Shown: piece by piece, positions 24,960 to 33,372 of the stretch
How the letters are laid out: the number at the start of each line of letters is the position of its first letter
How positions within the stretch are numbered: position 1 is the stretch's first letter
Assembly: GCA_937120475.1 (NCBI GenBank)
Contig: CAKZJV010000007.1
Location: forward strand, 2,062,068-2,126,067
DNA: 64,000 nucleotides
Direction: 5' to 3'
Origin: an uncultured Cryomorphaceae bacterium
Lineage (GTDB): Bacteria; Bacteroidota; Bacteroidia; Flavobacteriales; Schleiferiaceae
The notes under the pieces: generated by a model
Told to the model about the DNA's origin: nothing
Databases searched by the model: none
Seen by the model: only the letters and a program-made list of their open reading frames with translations
Program-made: the position numbers and the translations under genes

Positions 24960-25885
24960 AACCTCTCAATCTCTTTCATACTTCAAAACCCATTTGGACT
25001 CCCTTGCTCGGAACGGCACGTACTTTTTTTGCCCTGAGCAGCTTAATTACCCTTCTTTTCAACTCTTCCAATGACCTTTTCAGGCCCGCCTCGGGAATAG
25101 CTGATTTTCCACTCTGCGTGGGTTGGGGTGAATACAGTATTTTTTGCCTTCTCAGCCCTATGCTGGGCCTGGAAGTGCTGCGCTGGATATGTATTGCGGT
25201 TTTACTGATTATAATTTCAGGAGTGTACCCCCGCATAACCGCTTTCTTTCAATTTTGGATCGCCTTTAGCCTATTCAATTCTTCCATAGTGGTGGATGGT
25301 GGTGACCAGGTAACCCTGGTGGCAAGCTTCCTGCTTTTACCAATGTGCCTCACCGATCCACGTAAAAATCACTGGCACCAACCCAATTGGCATTTGGAAG
25401 AACAATCTTACTACCGAAAATCAATCGCCAACGTAGCTTGGATCAGTTTACAGATACAAGCCTGTATCATATACCTGGAAGCCTTTTTTGTGAAGTTTGC
25501 CGTGCCTGAATGGGCGAACGGTACTGCATTGTATTATTGGCTGAGTGACCCTATTGTAGGACTTGGCTTGTATAACGACTCTTTTATATATCAAAACTTT
25601 TTGTCCAACACTTTTGTCATCAGCCTATTAACGTGGTCCGTATTAGCCCTTGAAATGTTATTGTTCATGGGGCTATTGGCCTCGTCTAAAAACAAAACCC
25701 GACTGTTTGTAGCCGGGGTGGCCTTTCACTTTATGATCATTCTGGCACATGGCCTCATCAGTTTTTTCATGGCCATGACCGGAATACTTATGTTATACCT
25801 GTTGGATTATAAACGATTTGAAAATGTCAAAAGCTGGTTTAAAATCAGGGAGAAGCAAAAGTCACCGGTGGTATTACCGGATTAA
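24956..25885 (+). CDS. sdpB: SdpB-family membrane protein (HTTM domain)
   Basis: 309 residues with about seven membrane helices. 'GTARTFFALSSLITLLFN' near the start, 'WISLQIQACIIYLEAFFVKFAVPEWANGTALYYWLSDP' in the middle and 'FHFMIILAHGLISFFMAMTGILMLYL' near the end follow the HTTM fold shared by SdpB and vitamin K-dependent carboxylase relatives. With SdpA it would mature or export the SdpC-like peptide. Translationally coupled to sdpA. Confidence 0.78.
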   Translation: MKPLNLFHTSKPIWTPLLGTARTFFALSSLITLLFNSSNDLFRPASGIADFPLCVGWGEYSIFCLLSPMLGLEVLRWICIAVLLIIISGVYPRITAFFQFWIAFSLFNSSIVVDGGDQVTLVASFLLLPMCLTDPRKNHWHQPNWHLEEQSYYRKSIANVAWISLQIQACIIYLEAFFVKFAVPEWANGTALYYWLSDPIVGLGLYNDSFIYQNFLSNTFVISLLTWSVLALEMLLFMGLLASSKNKTRLFVAGVAFHFMIILAHGLISFFMAMTGILMLYLLDYKRFENVKSWFKIREKQKSPVVLPD

Positions 25886-26342
25886 CCTCCGTCCCTGGGG
25901 ATTTATTCCCCTGGTGGTGGCTTTAACCTGGCTAGCCTGGGAAGGGGCCTTTACTAAGGCTCATTACTCCGCTACTTTCGGAAGTATCCCATTTTGGATA
26001 CTGTTGTTTATACTACTGTTGCCTATCGTTACACAGTTGGAGGTGAAAAGCCATTCCGAATACCTGGCTTATCGTTTTATTCCTTTCATACCAATATGGA
26101 AACGACTGAAGTGGAAGGAAGTGGAGTCTGCACGGATTATTGAAAGAATAAATCTATCCGGCTTTGGTGGCTGGGGTTTGCGTTTTCTCGGAGGTGATGA
26201 TAAGGGCCTTATTTTACCCTTTTATTCCCGCGTGCTGGAAATTAAAACCCGAAAAGGTCATACTCTTTATTTGAGCTATAAAACCCGGCCTGAGATTGAA
26301 ACCGCCCTGAACGGGCTGAACAACCTCCAAAACCATGAATAA
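25824..26342 (+). CDS. membrane protein with PH-like domain; candidate immunity protein
   Basis: 172 residues from ATG at 25824 (the frame also has TTG at 25818). The start lies 62 bases inside the end of sdpB, an unusually long overlap. Two membrane helices (~29-45 and ~55-75) precede a beta-rich domain with 'GGWGLRFLGGDDKGLILPFYSRVLEIKTRKGHTLYLSYKTRPE', the pattern of small bacterial PH-like membrane proteins. No SdpI-like immunity gene is present, so its place in the toxin operon makes it the best immunity candidate. That role is inference. Confidence 0.6.
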   Translation: MSKAGLKSGRSKSHRWYYRINLRPWGFIPLVVALTWLAWEGAFTKAHYSATFGSIPFWILLFILLLPIVTQLEVKSHSEYLAYRFIPFIPIWKRLKWKEVESARIIERINLSGFGGWGLRFLGGDDKGLILPFYSRVLEIKTRKGHTLYLSYKTRPEIETALNGLNNLQNHE

Positions 26343-26736
26343 AGGCGAAGATATTATTGTATTTGACGGAGATTGTATGGTCTGTCATTTCTTTATACGG
26401 TATGTTCTTGAAAATGATGGCGGTAAATTTTGCTTCGTAGCGGCACAATCCATTGAGGGAAGAGCCCTCGCTCAACAACACCAACTTCCCGGTTTTTCAA
26501 ATAATGAATCGGTTTATTACATTCATCAGCGAAAGGTATATACCCACTCTACCGCCATAGCACGCGTATTGCGTTATTGTGGACGTAGTGGTACCTTTCT
26601 CTCCAAATTATTATTGCTATGCCCACGCTTTTTACGAGACTTTCTCTACCGTGCTTTTGCGCGTATCCGCAAAAAAATAATACCCCCGGCCTGCATGCTA
26701 CTCGGCCCGGCCGAAAAGAAACGGGTGATTTTGTAA
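26335..26736 (+). CDS. DCC-family thiol-disulfide oxidoreductase (DUF393)
   Basis: 133 residues. 'IVFDGDCMVCHFFIRYVLEND' holds the D-G-x-C-x-x-C signature that names the DCC family, with a thioredoxin-like fold; 'LLLCPRFLRDFLYRAFARIRKKI' is the usual tail. DCC genes often accompany HTTM genes. The start overlaps the previous stop by eight bases. The mature toxin has no cysteines, so the target may be SdpA/SdpB or another envelope protein. Confidence 0.85.
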   Translation: MNKGEDIIVFDGDCMVCHFFIRYVLENDGGKFCFVAAQSIEGRALAQQHQLPGFSNNESVYYIHQRKVYTHSTAIARVLRYCGRSGTFLSKLLLLCPRFLRDFLYRAFARIRKKIIPPACMLLGPAEKKRVIL

Positions 26737-26756
26737 ACTCCCTGAGGCTTGGCCTC

Positions 26757-27944
26757 ATGGGACTTTTTTTGCTTTCCTCGGCCTTAGTCTCCGCTCAATC
26801 GGTTACCTCGGTAAGCTTTACTTCCGATTCGCTTAGCCTGAATGGAAGCTTTTACCTGCCGGCCGGTCAGGGGCCTTTTCCGGCCGTAGTGTTGGTTCAT
26901 GGCTCGGGCCCTAATGATCGCTACCAAACCCTGCCGCTCAATAGCGGAAACGCCCAATGCTTGTATCCGGGCCTTTACCCCGGTACGGTAAAAAATTTCG
27001 AAGATATTGCCATTGGCTTGCAGGATAGCGGTATTGCCGTTTTTACCTATGATAAGCGCACCTTCACCCACGGATCTACCCTGGACGCCCAAAAAATTGT
27101 AATCGAAGACTTTATAAGGGATGGCTCGGCTGCGCTGAATTACCTGGCTTCGCGTACGGAAGTGGATACCTCTTTATTGTACATAGTAGGTCACAGCCAG
27201 GGAGCAACCCTGGCTCCCTACATCGCTTTACAAAATACGCATGCCGATGGTATTATATCATTGGCCGGGCCTGCTATTCCGCTGGACACCATATTACCCG
27301 ACCAGGTGCGCTACATTTATCGCAACTGTGCAGACTCTACGCAAGGCGAACAAATTGCTCAGCAGTTTTACCAGGCCTTTCAAAGCATCAGGGCGGGCAC
27401 GTGGCCCGCAAACCAGGCTCTTTCCGGAGCCTATGCTCCCTTCTGGTTATCGTGGTTGCAAAAAACCGATTCCGTGGTGGATGCTTTTCAAAGAGCCGGG
27501 CTACCGTACCACTTTGTGCAGGGCAGTGACGATTTCAACGTGCCCGTGGAAAATGCCAACCGCTTTGGGAAGGCCCTGAACCTGGCCGCTGAAGACCTCG
27601 CCATTTATCCCGGCATTAATCATTACCTCACTACGGCCAGCAACATCAATGTTAGCCAGGCCATTATCGATACCATGGTGTATTGGATCAAAAAAGCTCC
27701 CCGGGTGGGCCTGGTTGAAGCCGCTGATCCTAATTATTACTACTACACCAAAAATGGCCGCCTTTTTGTTGAAACGGATGATGATGCCGAGGTTTTCCAG
27801 TTGAGGTTATACAGCCTGGATGGCCGGGAAATATACAATACGTCCTTCAAGGGAAGGCAAAGCTGGGCTCTTCCAAGGCCGGGTATATACATCGGGCGGC
27901 TGGAAAATGATCGCTACAGTTTACCGCTTAAAATACAATGGTAA
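26757..27944 (+). CDS. secreted alpha/beta hydrolase with probable T9SS tail
   Basis: 395 residues from ATG at 26757. The longer frame (to 26619) overlaps the DCC gene and lacks sense as a signal, while 'MGLFLLSSALVSAQ' is a signal core; a CTG 15 bases upstream would add the missing basic residue. Oxyanion 'VLVHGSGPND', nucleophile elbow 'VGHSQGA', acid 'QGSDDFNVP' and His in 'YPGINHYLT' complete the serine hydrolase triad. The last ~75 residues ('FQLRLYSLDGREIY...RPGIYIGRL') resemble a sorting domain. Probably an esterase or peptidase outside the cell. Starts 20 bases after the DCC gene. Confidence 0.8.
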   Translation: MGLFLLSSALVSAQSVTSVSFTSDSLSLNGSFYLPAGQGPFPAVVLVHGSGPNDRYQTLPLNSGNAQCLYPGLYPGTVKNFEDIAIGLQDSGIAVFTYDKRTFTHGSTLDAQKIVIEDFIRDGSAALNYLASRTEVDTSLLYIVGHSQGATLAPYIALQNTHADGIISLAGPAIPLDTILPDQVRYIYRNCADSTQGEQIAQQFYQAFQSIRAGTWPANQALSGAYAPFWLSWLQKTDSVVDAFQRAGLPYHFVQGSDDFNVPVENANRFGKALNLAAEDLAIYPGINHYLTTASNINVSQAIIDTMVYWIKKAPRVGLVEAADPNYYYYTKNGRLFVETDDDAEVFQLRLYSLDGREIYNTSFKGRQSWALPRPGIYIGRLENDRYSLPLKIQW

Positions 27945-27986
27945 CCCGGTATCAATTAAGTATATTTAACAACAAATACTAAAATC

Positions 27987-28604
27987 ATGAAAAAGAGAAC
28001 AATGGGCTTTTTCGCCCTGGCTTTGGCAACAGCTCTGTCGTTTGCCTTTAAGGGTGATGATATGCTTGGAATCGGGAAAAAAGCACCCCTGAGCGATGTT
28101 AAGATGGAAGATGTTTCCGGAAATACCTATTCCCTTAAAGATTTGAAAAAGGAAAACGGTTTGCTGGTGATCTTTTCCTGCAATACCTGCCCCTTTGTGA
28201 TAAAGTGGGAAGACACTTACCCGGGTTTAGGTGAGCTTACCAAAGAGAATAAAATAGGCATGGTACTGGTGAATAGCAATGAGGCCAAGCGCAACGGTGA
28301 CGACTCTATGGCGGCCATGAAAGAGCACTATGAGGAAGCAGGGTACAACACGCCTTACGTACTGGACACCGACCATAAGCTGGCTGATGCCTTCGGGGCC
28401 AAAACCACTCCCCACGTTTACCTTTTTGATAAGGAGATGAAGCTGGTTTACCGCGGTTCCATCAATGATAAATTTGAGGAGCGCGGCAAAGAGGCCAGCA
28501 AAATGTACCTGGAAGATGCTATGGATGCTTTGATAAATGGTGAAAAGATAGACCCGGCAGAAACACGCCAGATCGGGTGTTCCATCAAAAGGGTAAAAGC
28601 TTAA
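27987..28604 (+). CDS. secreted thioredoxin-like redoxin (TlpA/ResA type)
   Basis: 205 residues. Signal 'MKKRTMGFFALALATALSFA'. 'LVIFSCNTCPFVIKWED' carries the C-x-x-C site (CNTC), and 'GAKTTPHVYLFD' holds the cis-proline threonine-proline. Thioredoxin fold of the AhpC/TSA-redoxin group, acting on thiols in the periplasm. A separate Cys near the end ('IGCSIK') is typical of this subgroup. Followed by a strong terminator. Confidence 0.85.
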   Translation: MKKRTMGFFALALATALSFAFKGDDMLGIGKKAPLSDVKMEDVSGNTYSLKDLKKENGLLVIFSCNTCPFVIKWEDTYPGLGELTKENKIGMVLVNSNEAKRNGDDSMAAMKEHYEEAGYNTPYVLDTDHKLADAFGAKTTPHVYLFDKEMKLVYRGSINDKFEERGKEASKMYLEDAMDALINGEKIDPAETRQIGCSIKRVKA

Positions 28605-28652
28605 ACCAAGCCCTTTTCTTCCTGCGCAGTTGGCGTATTAAATTCTTACTAA

Positions 28653-28707
28653 AAAGCTTAAATGCAGAATAAAACTTTGACTTTCTGCGTTTAAGCTTTG
28701 TTTTTTT
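28653..28707 (+). terminator. strong intrinsic terminator, 17-bp stem
   Basis: AAAGCTTAAATGCAGAA (28653-28669) pairs with TTCTGCGTTTAAGCTTT (28683-28699) at 16 of 17 positions; a 13-base loop and T7 run follow. Lies between the redoxin gene and the DUF4173 gene. Confidence 0.8.
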
Positions 28708-28730
28708 ATTCACCTAACCATTCTGCTGGC

Positions 28731-30203
28731 ATGCGTTCCATCTTACTTTTCCTCACCCTGCTTTGGGGCTATCACATCCTTTTTTGGCACGAGCTTATGG
28801 GTCTCAACCTTTTTGTATTTGGCCTGGCCGTAATTGCCATCGGGTTTTTTAAGAATCGTCCCTTTAAACTGCTCCCCGTACATTGGTTTTTACTGGTACT
28901 GAGCCTGGCCAATGGAGTAGCAGTTTTATGGGTCAACACTTCCTTTAGCATGGTTCTTTTTGTGCTGTTGAGCATTACCACTTACGGCAGCTTTCAGCTA
29001 AGTACAAATGCCGCCCTGGAAGCTTTTGCCAATTCACTGTTTAATATTTTCAACCCGAGGCAGGGTTTGATTCCCGGCCTGGCGGGTAGCATAGCCACTC
29101 CCAAAATTAAGGGTGTGCTTTACCTGCGGTTGAGCATTATCCCCTTGCTAATCTTCTTTATTTACATCCTGCTTTTTTCGGCAGGCAATTCCATTTTTCA
29201 TTCCTGGAGTGGCCGTTTTATGGAGCGTTTCATGGGTTTTTTCGAAGGACTTTCGCTGGAATACTTCTTCTTTATCCTCCTGGGAATTATCATAGTCAGA
29301 TGGGTGATGAGAACCGGGTGGGCTAAGTTCATCAGCCTGGTGCCCAACAATAATTTGCAGCGTAAAGTGCGCGTCCGCTATTTTAAGAATATGGCCCTTA
29401 AGCACGAGTACCTTTCTGCCTTCATCCTGCTGGTGTTGCTCAACCTATTATTCCTGGCCGTTAACGTTATTGATATACGCTGGGTGTGGTTCCAGTTTTA
29501 CGTGCCTGCCGATTTCAGCCTTAAGGAGTTTGTACATGACGGGGTATTTTGGCTTATCTGTACTCTGCTGATTTCCATGGGTTTGATCCTGCACTATTTC
29601 AGGGGAAACCTCAACTTTTACAAGGATAACAACCGCCTCAAAACCCTGGCTTATTTCTGGATATTCCAAAATGCCATACTGACCTTTTCTGTGGTATTAC
29701 GCACCTTGTACTACGTTGATTTTCATGGCCTAGCCTCCGGCCGTATTGGCTTATTACTATTTTTGGGGATGGTACTTTTCGGCCTGTTTACCCTGGCCTG
29801 GAAAATCAAAAGGCGTTACAACACCTCCTTTGTGCTTCGTGTAAATACTCTTTTCGTGATCGGGTTATTGGGCATTTCCGCACTCTTTCCCTGGAATCAC
29901 ATAATGGTTCGTTACAACCTGTCGCATGGTAATGTGAACGAAATTGATGTGGACTATTACCTTCAACTGGACCCGCAGGTATTTCCCGTAGTTTATGAGA
30001 ACCTGGATTTGATAGGCAACCAAATTGAAGGCCACCAAAAAAACGAGGTTACCTGGATCAGTTATGCTTCCATTGAGGCGTTTGAAAAACAACTGGAGTT
30101 GAAAAGCCGTGATTATCTTCACCATCGTTCTGAAAAAGGATGGGCTTCATGGAGCCGGGCCGATCAAAAAGCGGTAACTGCGCTGGAAGACCTTATCGAT
30201 TAG
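28731..30203 (+). CDS. DUF4173 (DUF4153-like) membrane protein
   Basis: 490 residues. The frame opens at TTG 28698, but ATG at 28731 starts the first membrane helix (MRSILLFLTLLWGYHILF). About 11 helices. 'NVIDIRWVWFQFYVP', 'FVHDGVFWLICTLLISMGLILHYFRGNLNFY' and 'KTLAYFWIFQNAILTFSVVLRTLYYVDFHGLASGRIG' are typical of DUF4173 proteins of Bacteroidetes. The C-terminal ~100 residues are soluble. Function unknown. Convergent with the next gene, overlapping by four bases. Confidence 0.8.
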   Translation: MRSILLFLTLLWGYHILFWHELMGLNLFVFGLAVIAIGFFKNRPFKLLPVHWFLLVLSLANGVAVLWVNTSFSMVLFVLLSITTYGSFQLSTNAALEAFANSLFNIFNPRQGLIPGLAGSIATPKIKGVLYLRLSIIPLLIFFIYILLFSAGNSIFHSWSGRFMERFMGFFEGLSLEYFFFILLGIIIVRWVMRTGWAKFISLVPNNNLQRKVRVRYFKNMALKHEYLSAFILLVLLNLLFLAVNVIDIRWVWFQFYVPADFSLKEFVHDGVFWLICTLLISMGLILHYFRGNLNFYKDNNRLKTLAYFWIFQNAILTFSVVLRTLYYVDFHGLASGRIGLLLFLGMVLFGLFTLAWKIKRRYNTSFVLRVNTLFVIGLLGISALFPWNHIMVRYNLSHGNVNEIDVDYYLQLDPQVFPVVYENLDLIGNQIEGHQKNEVTWISYASIEAFEKQLELKSRDYLHHRSEKGWASWSRADQKAVTALEDLID

Positions 30204-31639
30204 TGAAACAATAAACGCAGCAGTTTTTGGATGGTGGGTGAAATAGTACCGCTGAACTTTTTCACCAAAGCTATTTTATGCGCTCGCGTTCGGGTGGGGT
30301 AGGGATATATTTTATTGAACATAGCTCCAGCCCCCAGGCCTTGCTGTTTGGCCATAATCAGTTCCTGAACCATTTCGCCTGCCTCAGGTGCTACAATAGT
30401 TCCGCCCAGTACTTTTCCATCCCTCGGTTTCCAGGGATTTTTCTTCAGGAAGAGAATAAGCCGTCCGTAGCGGTAATCCGAGGCAACGGCCCGGTCATCA
30501 CCCGCCAGGCTAAAATCAACGGTTTCATAAGAGATCCCCCGTTTTTCAATTTCCCCTTTAGAAAGGCCGAAAGTAGCCACTTCAGGATCGGTAAAGGTGC
30601 ACCAACTGAAATCGTCCAGCGTAAACTTCTTTTTAAAGGGCCAGGGCGTAAAAAAATTGGTCAATAGTACGGTAGTATGCAGCTCGGCCGCGTGACTAAA
30701 CAAAACGTTGTGTGCTGCATCGCCCGCAAAAACCACCTTCTTATTTCCCTTTGCCCGCAGGTAATTATCAAGGATCGGCCAGCCCTTACCGTCCATTTGT
30801 ATCCCGGCTTTTTCAAGTTTTAAGGCATTGTAGGTTATTTCACGACCGATAGCCATCAGTAGGGCATTGCAGCTAATTTTTTCTTCACCGGTGTGGTTTT
30901 TCAGAACGGCTTTATTCCCTTCCTCAAAGCGAAGTAATTCATAGCCCAGCTTAAATTGTATTCCCTCCTTTTCCAATTGCTGTTGCAGCAAGGCAGACAT
31001 TTCGGGCAGCTCCTTTTTCATTATCCGGTTTCCCTTATCCAGCACCGTTACTTTAGAGCCCATGCGGGCAAAACACTGCCCCATTTCTAAACCAATGGGG
31101 CCGCCTCCAACTACCAGAAAATGCTCCGGTATAAAATCGATATGAAAGAGATTTTCATTGGTAAACACCGGCATTTCCTTAATACCCTCAACCGTAATCC
31201 TTCGCGGCTGGCTACCGGTGGCTACTACTATTTTTCTTGCGGTAAACGTTTGGCCGTTTACGGAAAGGGCGTTTTTACCGGTAAAGGAGGCTTCCCCGAT
31301 TTCAATGTCCAGGCCTTCCTCCTTTTGCAGGTATTCCGCGCTTTCATGTTGGCGTATTATATCCTGGCGGCTGCGTACATAGTCCCATATTTTTTGAATA
31401 TCCGCTTTCCCGGAAACCTTTAAACCGTATGCTTCACTGGATTTTGCGTTTTCGAGGATGCGCGTAACATGAATAAGAGCTTTACTGGGAATACAGCCGG
31501 AATTCAGGCATTCTCCGCCAAAGTTATCACGGTTTTTCTCTACCATTAAAACCCGGAAGCCAAACTGTGCCATACCGATGCCTACACCCAAGCCCCCTGA
31601 TCCGGCTCCAATAACAATTACGTCATAATGGCTTTTCAT
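30200..31639 (-). CDS. pyridine nucleotide-disulfide oxidoreductase (MerA/Lpd-like)
   Basis: 479 residues. FAD site 'VIVIGAGSGGLGVGIGMAQFG', redox pair 'GGECLNSGCIPSKALIH' (C-x4-C), NAD site 'VVGGGPIGLEMGQCFARMGSKV', 'VFAGDAAH' and the dimerisation domain with 'FTDPEVATFGLS'. The usual catalytic His-Glu pair of Lpd near the end is not obvious ('MVQELIMAKQQGLGAGAMFNKIYPYPTRTR'), which points to the mercuric-reductase-like group of unknown substrate. No mer genes nearby. The downstream LEA-like gene is five bases upstream in the same direction. Confidence 0.82.
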   Translation of the reverse strand: MKSHYDVIVIGAGSGGLGVGIGMAQFGFRVLMVEKNRDNFGGECLNSGCIPSKALIHVTRILENAKSSEAYGLKVSGKADIQKIWDYVRSRQDIIRQHESAEYLQKEEGLDIEIGEASFTGKNALSVNGQTFTARKIVVATGSQPRRITVEGIKEMPVFTNENLFHIDFIPEHFLVVGGGPIGLEMGQCFARMGSKVTVLDKGNRIMKKELPEMSALLQQQLEKEGIQFKLGYELLRFEEGNKAVLKNHTGEEKISCNALLMAIGREITYNALKLEKAGIQMDGKGWPILDNYLRAKGNKKVVFAGDAAHNVLFSHAAELHTTVLLTNFFTPWPFKKKFTLDDFSWCTFTDPEVATFGLSKGEIEKRGISYETVDFSLAGDDRAVASDYRYGRLILFLKKNPWKPRDGKVLGGTIVAPEAGEMVQELIMAKQQGLGAGAMFNKIYPYPTRTRAHKIALVKKFSGTISPTIQKLLRLLFH

Positions 31640-31644
31640 ACGGT

Positions 31645-32532
31645 TTATGGTTCTTTGAGTTCGGAAAGGTTACCCTCCGCTTTAATGATTAAAGGGCTGT
31701 CGCGAATGGTGTTGTTTTTACTGATATGCTGAAGGCGCGACCAGAATTTGTAATCAATATCATCCCCTTTCCGGATGTAATCCCAAAGCGCGCTCAGTAA
31801 CTCGGAATTGTCCACTTCAACCGGCAGGGCAATGGTCAGCGAGTCCTGAGCTTCCACGATGATTTCCTGCTTTACCGCTCCCTCAAAAACCATTTCGTTG
31901 CCCAGGTCAATTTTGTATTCCAGGTTTTTGAATTCATAAGGAAATACATTGCGGTTATGGATGAACAGGTCGAAAACAATCCGGCTTTCGTTAAACTTCA
32001 GTTTCTCCAGTTTCCAGTCGCGTATTTGGGTAACCGGTACTTTATAAAGTGGAGCCTTGAAGCCATGGTCGTATGCAAACTTGCGTTTTTCTACCAGGGG
32101 CACATTCGCATAAAAATATCCTCTAAATCCATAATCGGCTGAATCGGCTTCGGACATGTCCAGACTATCCAGAACACGTTTAAGTTTTTTGAGGTAGATG
32201 GTAACCGGCAGTTCTACCAGGCTGCTGTCGTTTCCCTTAAATTCGATGCTTTTGGGATAGGTTTCTGTAAATAAAACCTCGCTGGCGATGGTAAAATCGT
32301 AAGTAAAGCTGTCCACCTTAAAGCCGGTAGGCATAGGATTGTCCAGTATCATTTCAAAGTCCAACGCGATTTTTTGAGGATCTATTTCCTTTACCACAAA
32401 GCGGCTCCACTCCAATCGTGGTAATATAAAAGTTCCGTAGGGCTCTTTTTTGGATTGCAGGTATTTAACCAACAGGTAAATTCCCAGGGTGAGTACGATT
32501 ACCGCAAGGATAATCCCAATGACTTTTTTCAT
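31645..32532 (-). CDS. LEA type 2-like membrane-anchored protein
   Basis: 295 residues. One N-terminal membrane helix ('VIGIILAVIVLTLGIYLLVKYL') then two LEA-2/WHy-like beta-sandwich domains, each with the 'D..L.NP....F.....Y.' style ('FEMILDNPMPTGFKVDSFTYDF', 'FDLFIHNRNVFPYEFKNLEYKI'). Proteins of this type are thought to bind or shield envelope components. Five bases before the oxidoreductase gene, so cotranscribed. Confidence 0.7.
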   Translation of the reverse strand: MKKVIGIILAVIVLTLGIYLLVKYLQSKKEPYGTFILPRLEWSRFVVKEIDPQKIALDFEMILDNPMPTGFKVDSFTYDFTIASEVLFTETYPKSIEFKGNDSSLVELPVTIYLKKLKRVLDSLDMSEADSADYGFRGYFYANVPLVEKRKFAYDHGFKAPLYKVPVTQIRDWKLEKLKFNESRIVFDLFIHNRNVFPYEFKNLEYKIDLGNEMVFEGAVKQEIIVEAQDSLTIALPVEVDNSELLSALWDYIRKGDDIDYKFWSRLQHISKNNTIRDSPLIIKAEGNLSELKEP

Positions 32533-32559
32533 AATGGAGGTCTTCAGGACCCCACATCA

Positions 32560-33372
32560 CTAAAGTTCACTCATTAATTGTACGAAGAGATTGCTCAGCC
32601 TGTCGTCTGCCTTACCAGCCACTTCAATGATCTCTTCAATATTAATGGGTTGTAGATTTTCGGGGTCACATTCGTCTGTAATTACAGACACCGCCAGGCA
32701 GGGAAGGTTCATGTGGTTGGCAATAATCACTTCAGGTACCGTACTCATCCCCACCATATCGGCCCCGATAATTTTCAGGTAGCGATACTCGGCACGGGTT
32801 TCCAGGTTGGGCCCGGTTACCGATACATAAACCCCTTCTTTAATATCGGTTTGTTGCTCTTTGGCAATTTCCTTCAACTTTTGAATGAGCTCCTTTTTAT
32901 AGGGCTCACTCATATCCGGAAAGCGCGGCCCCAGCACTTCGAGGTTAGGCCCGGTTAAGGGGTTAAAGGGCTGTAGGTTGATGTGATCTTCAATAATGAC
33001 CAGGTCACCTTTTTTATAATCAAGATTAATACCCCCGGCCGCGTTGGAAAGCAGCAGGGTTTTAATCCCCAGCATTTTCATTACCCGGATGGGGAAAGTA
33101 ATTTCCGGCATGGAGTAGCCTTCGTAAAAGTGAAAGCGCCCTCGCATGGCCACTACTTTTTTACCGTTCACTTTTCCACATATCAGGTTACCGGAATGGT
33201 ATTCCATAGTAGCTACCGGAAAATGGGGAATATTTTTATACGGCAGGCTATGTTCCACTTCCATTTTCTGGATGAGCTTTCCAAGCCCCGTACCCAGAAC
33301 AATGCCCACATCAGGGTTATTATAACCTCTGCGATTTAAAAAGGCGGTTGCTTCTTCTAATTTATGGATCAT
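32560..33372 (-). CDS. punA: purine nucleoside phosphorylase
   Basis: 270 residues. 'DVGIVLGTGLGKL', 'GNLICGKVNGKKVVAMRGRFHFYEGY', 'LSNAAGGIN', 'VSVTGPNLETRAEYR' and 'GADMVGMSTVPEVIIANH' are the full trimeric-PNP (PNP-I) signature. It splits guanosine/inosine with phosphate to base and ribose-1-phosphate. The start overlaps the arsenosugar-type transferase end by four bases, so the three genes to 34680 form one leftward unit. Confidence 0.93.
   Translation of the reverse strand: MIHKLEEATAFLNRRGYNNPDVGIVLGTGLGKLIQKMEVEHSLPYKNIPHFPVATMEYHSGNLICGKVNGKKVVAMRGRFHFYEGYSMPEITFPIRVMKMLGIKTLLLSNAAGGINLDYKKGDLVIIEDHINLQPFNPLTGPNLEVLGPRFPDMSEPYKKELIQKLKEIAKEQQTDIKEGVYVSVTGPNLETRAEYRYLKIIGADMVGMSTVPEVIIANHMNLPCLAVSVITDECDPENLQPINIEEIIEVAGKADDRLSNLFVQLMSEL

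Noticed and set aside
30200-31639. Mercuric reductase
   Set aside because: No C-terminal vicinal cysteines and no mer neighbours, so it is kept as an oxidoreductase of unknown substrate.
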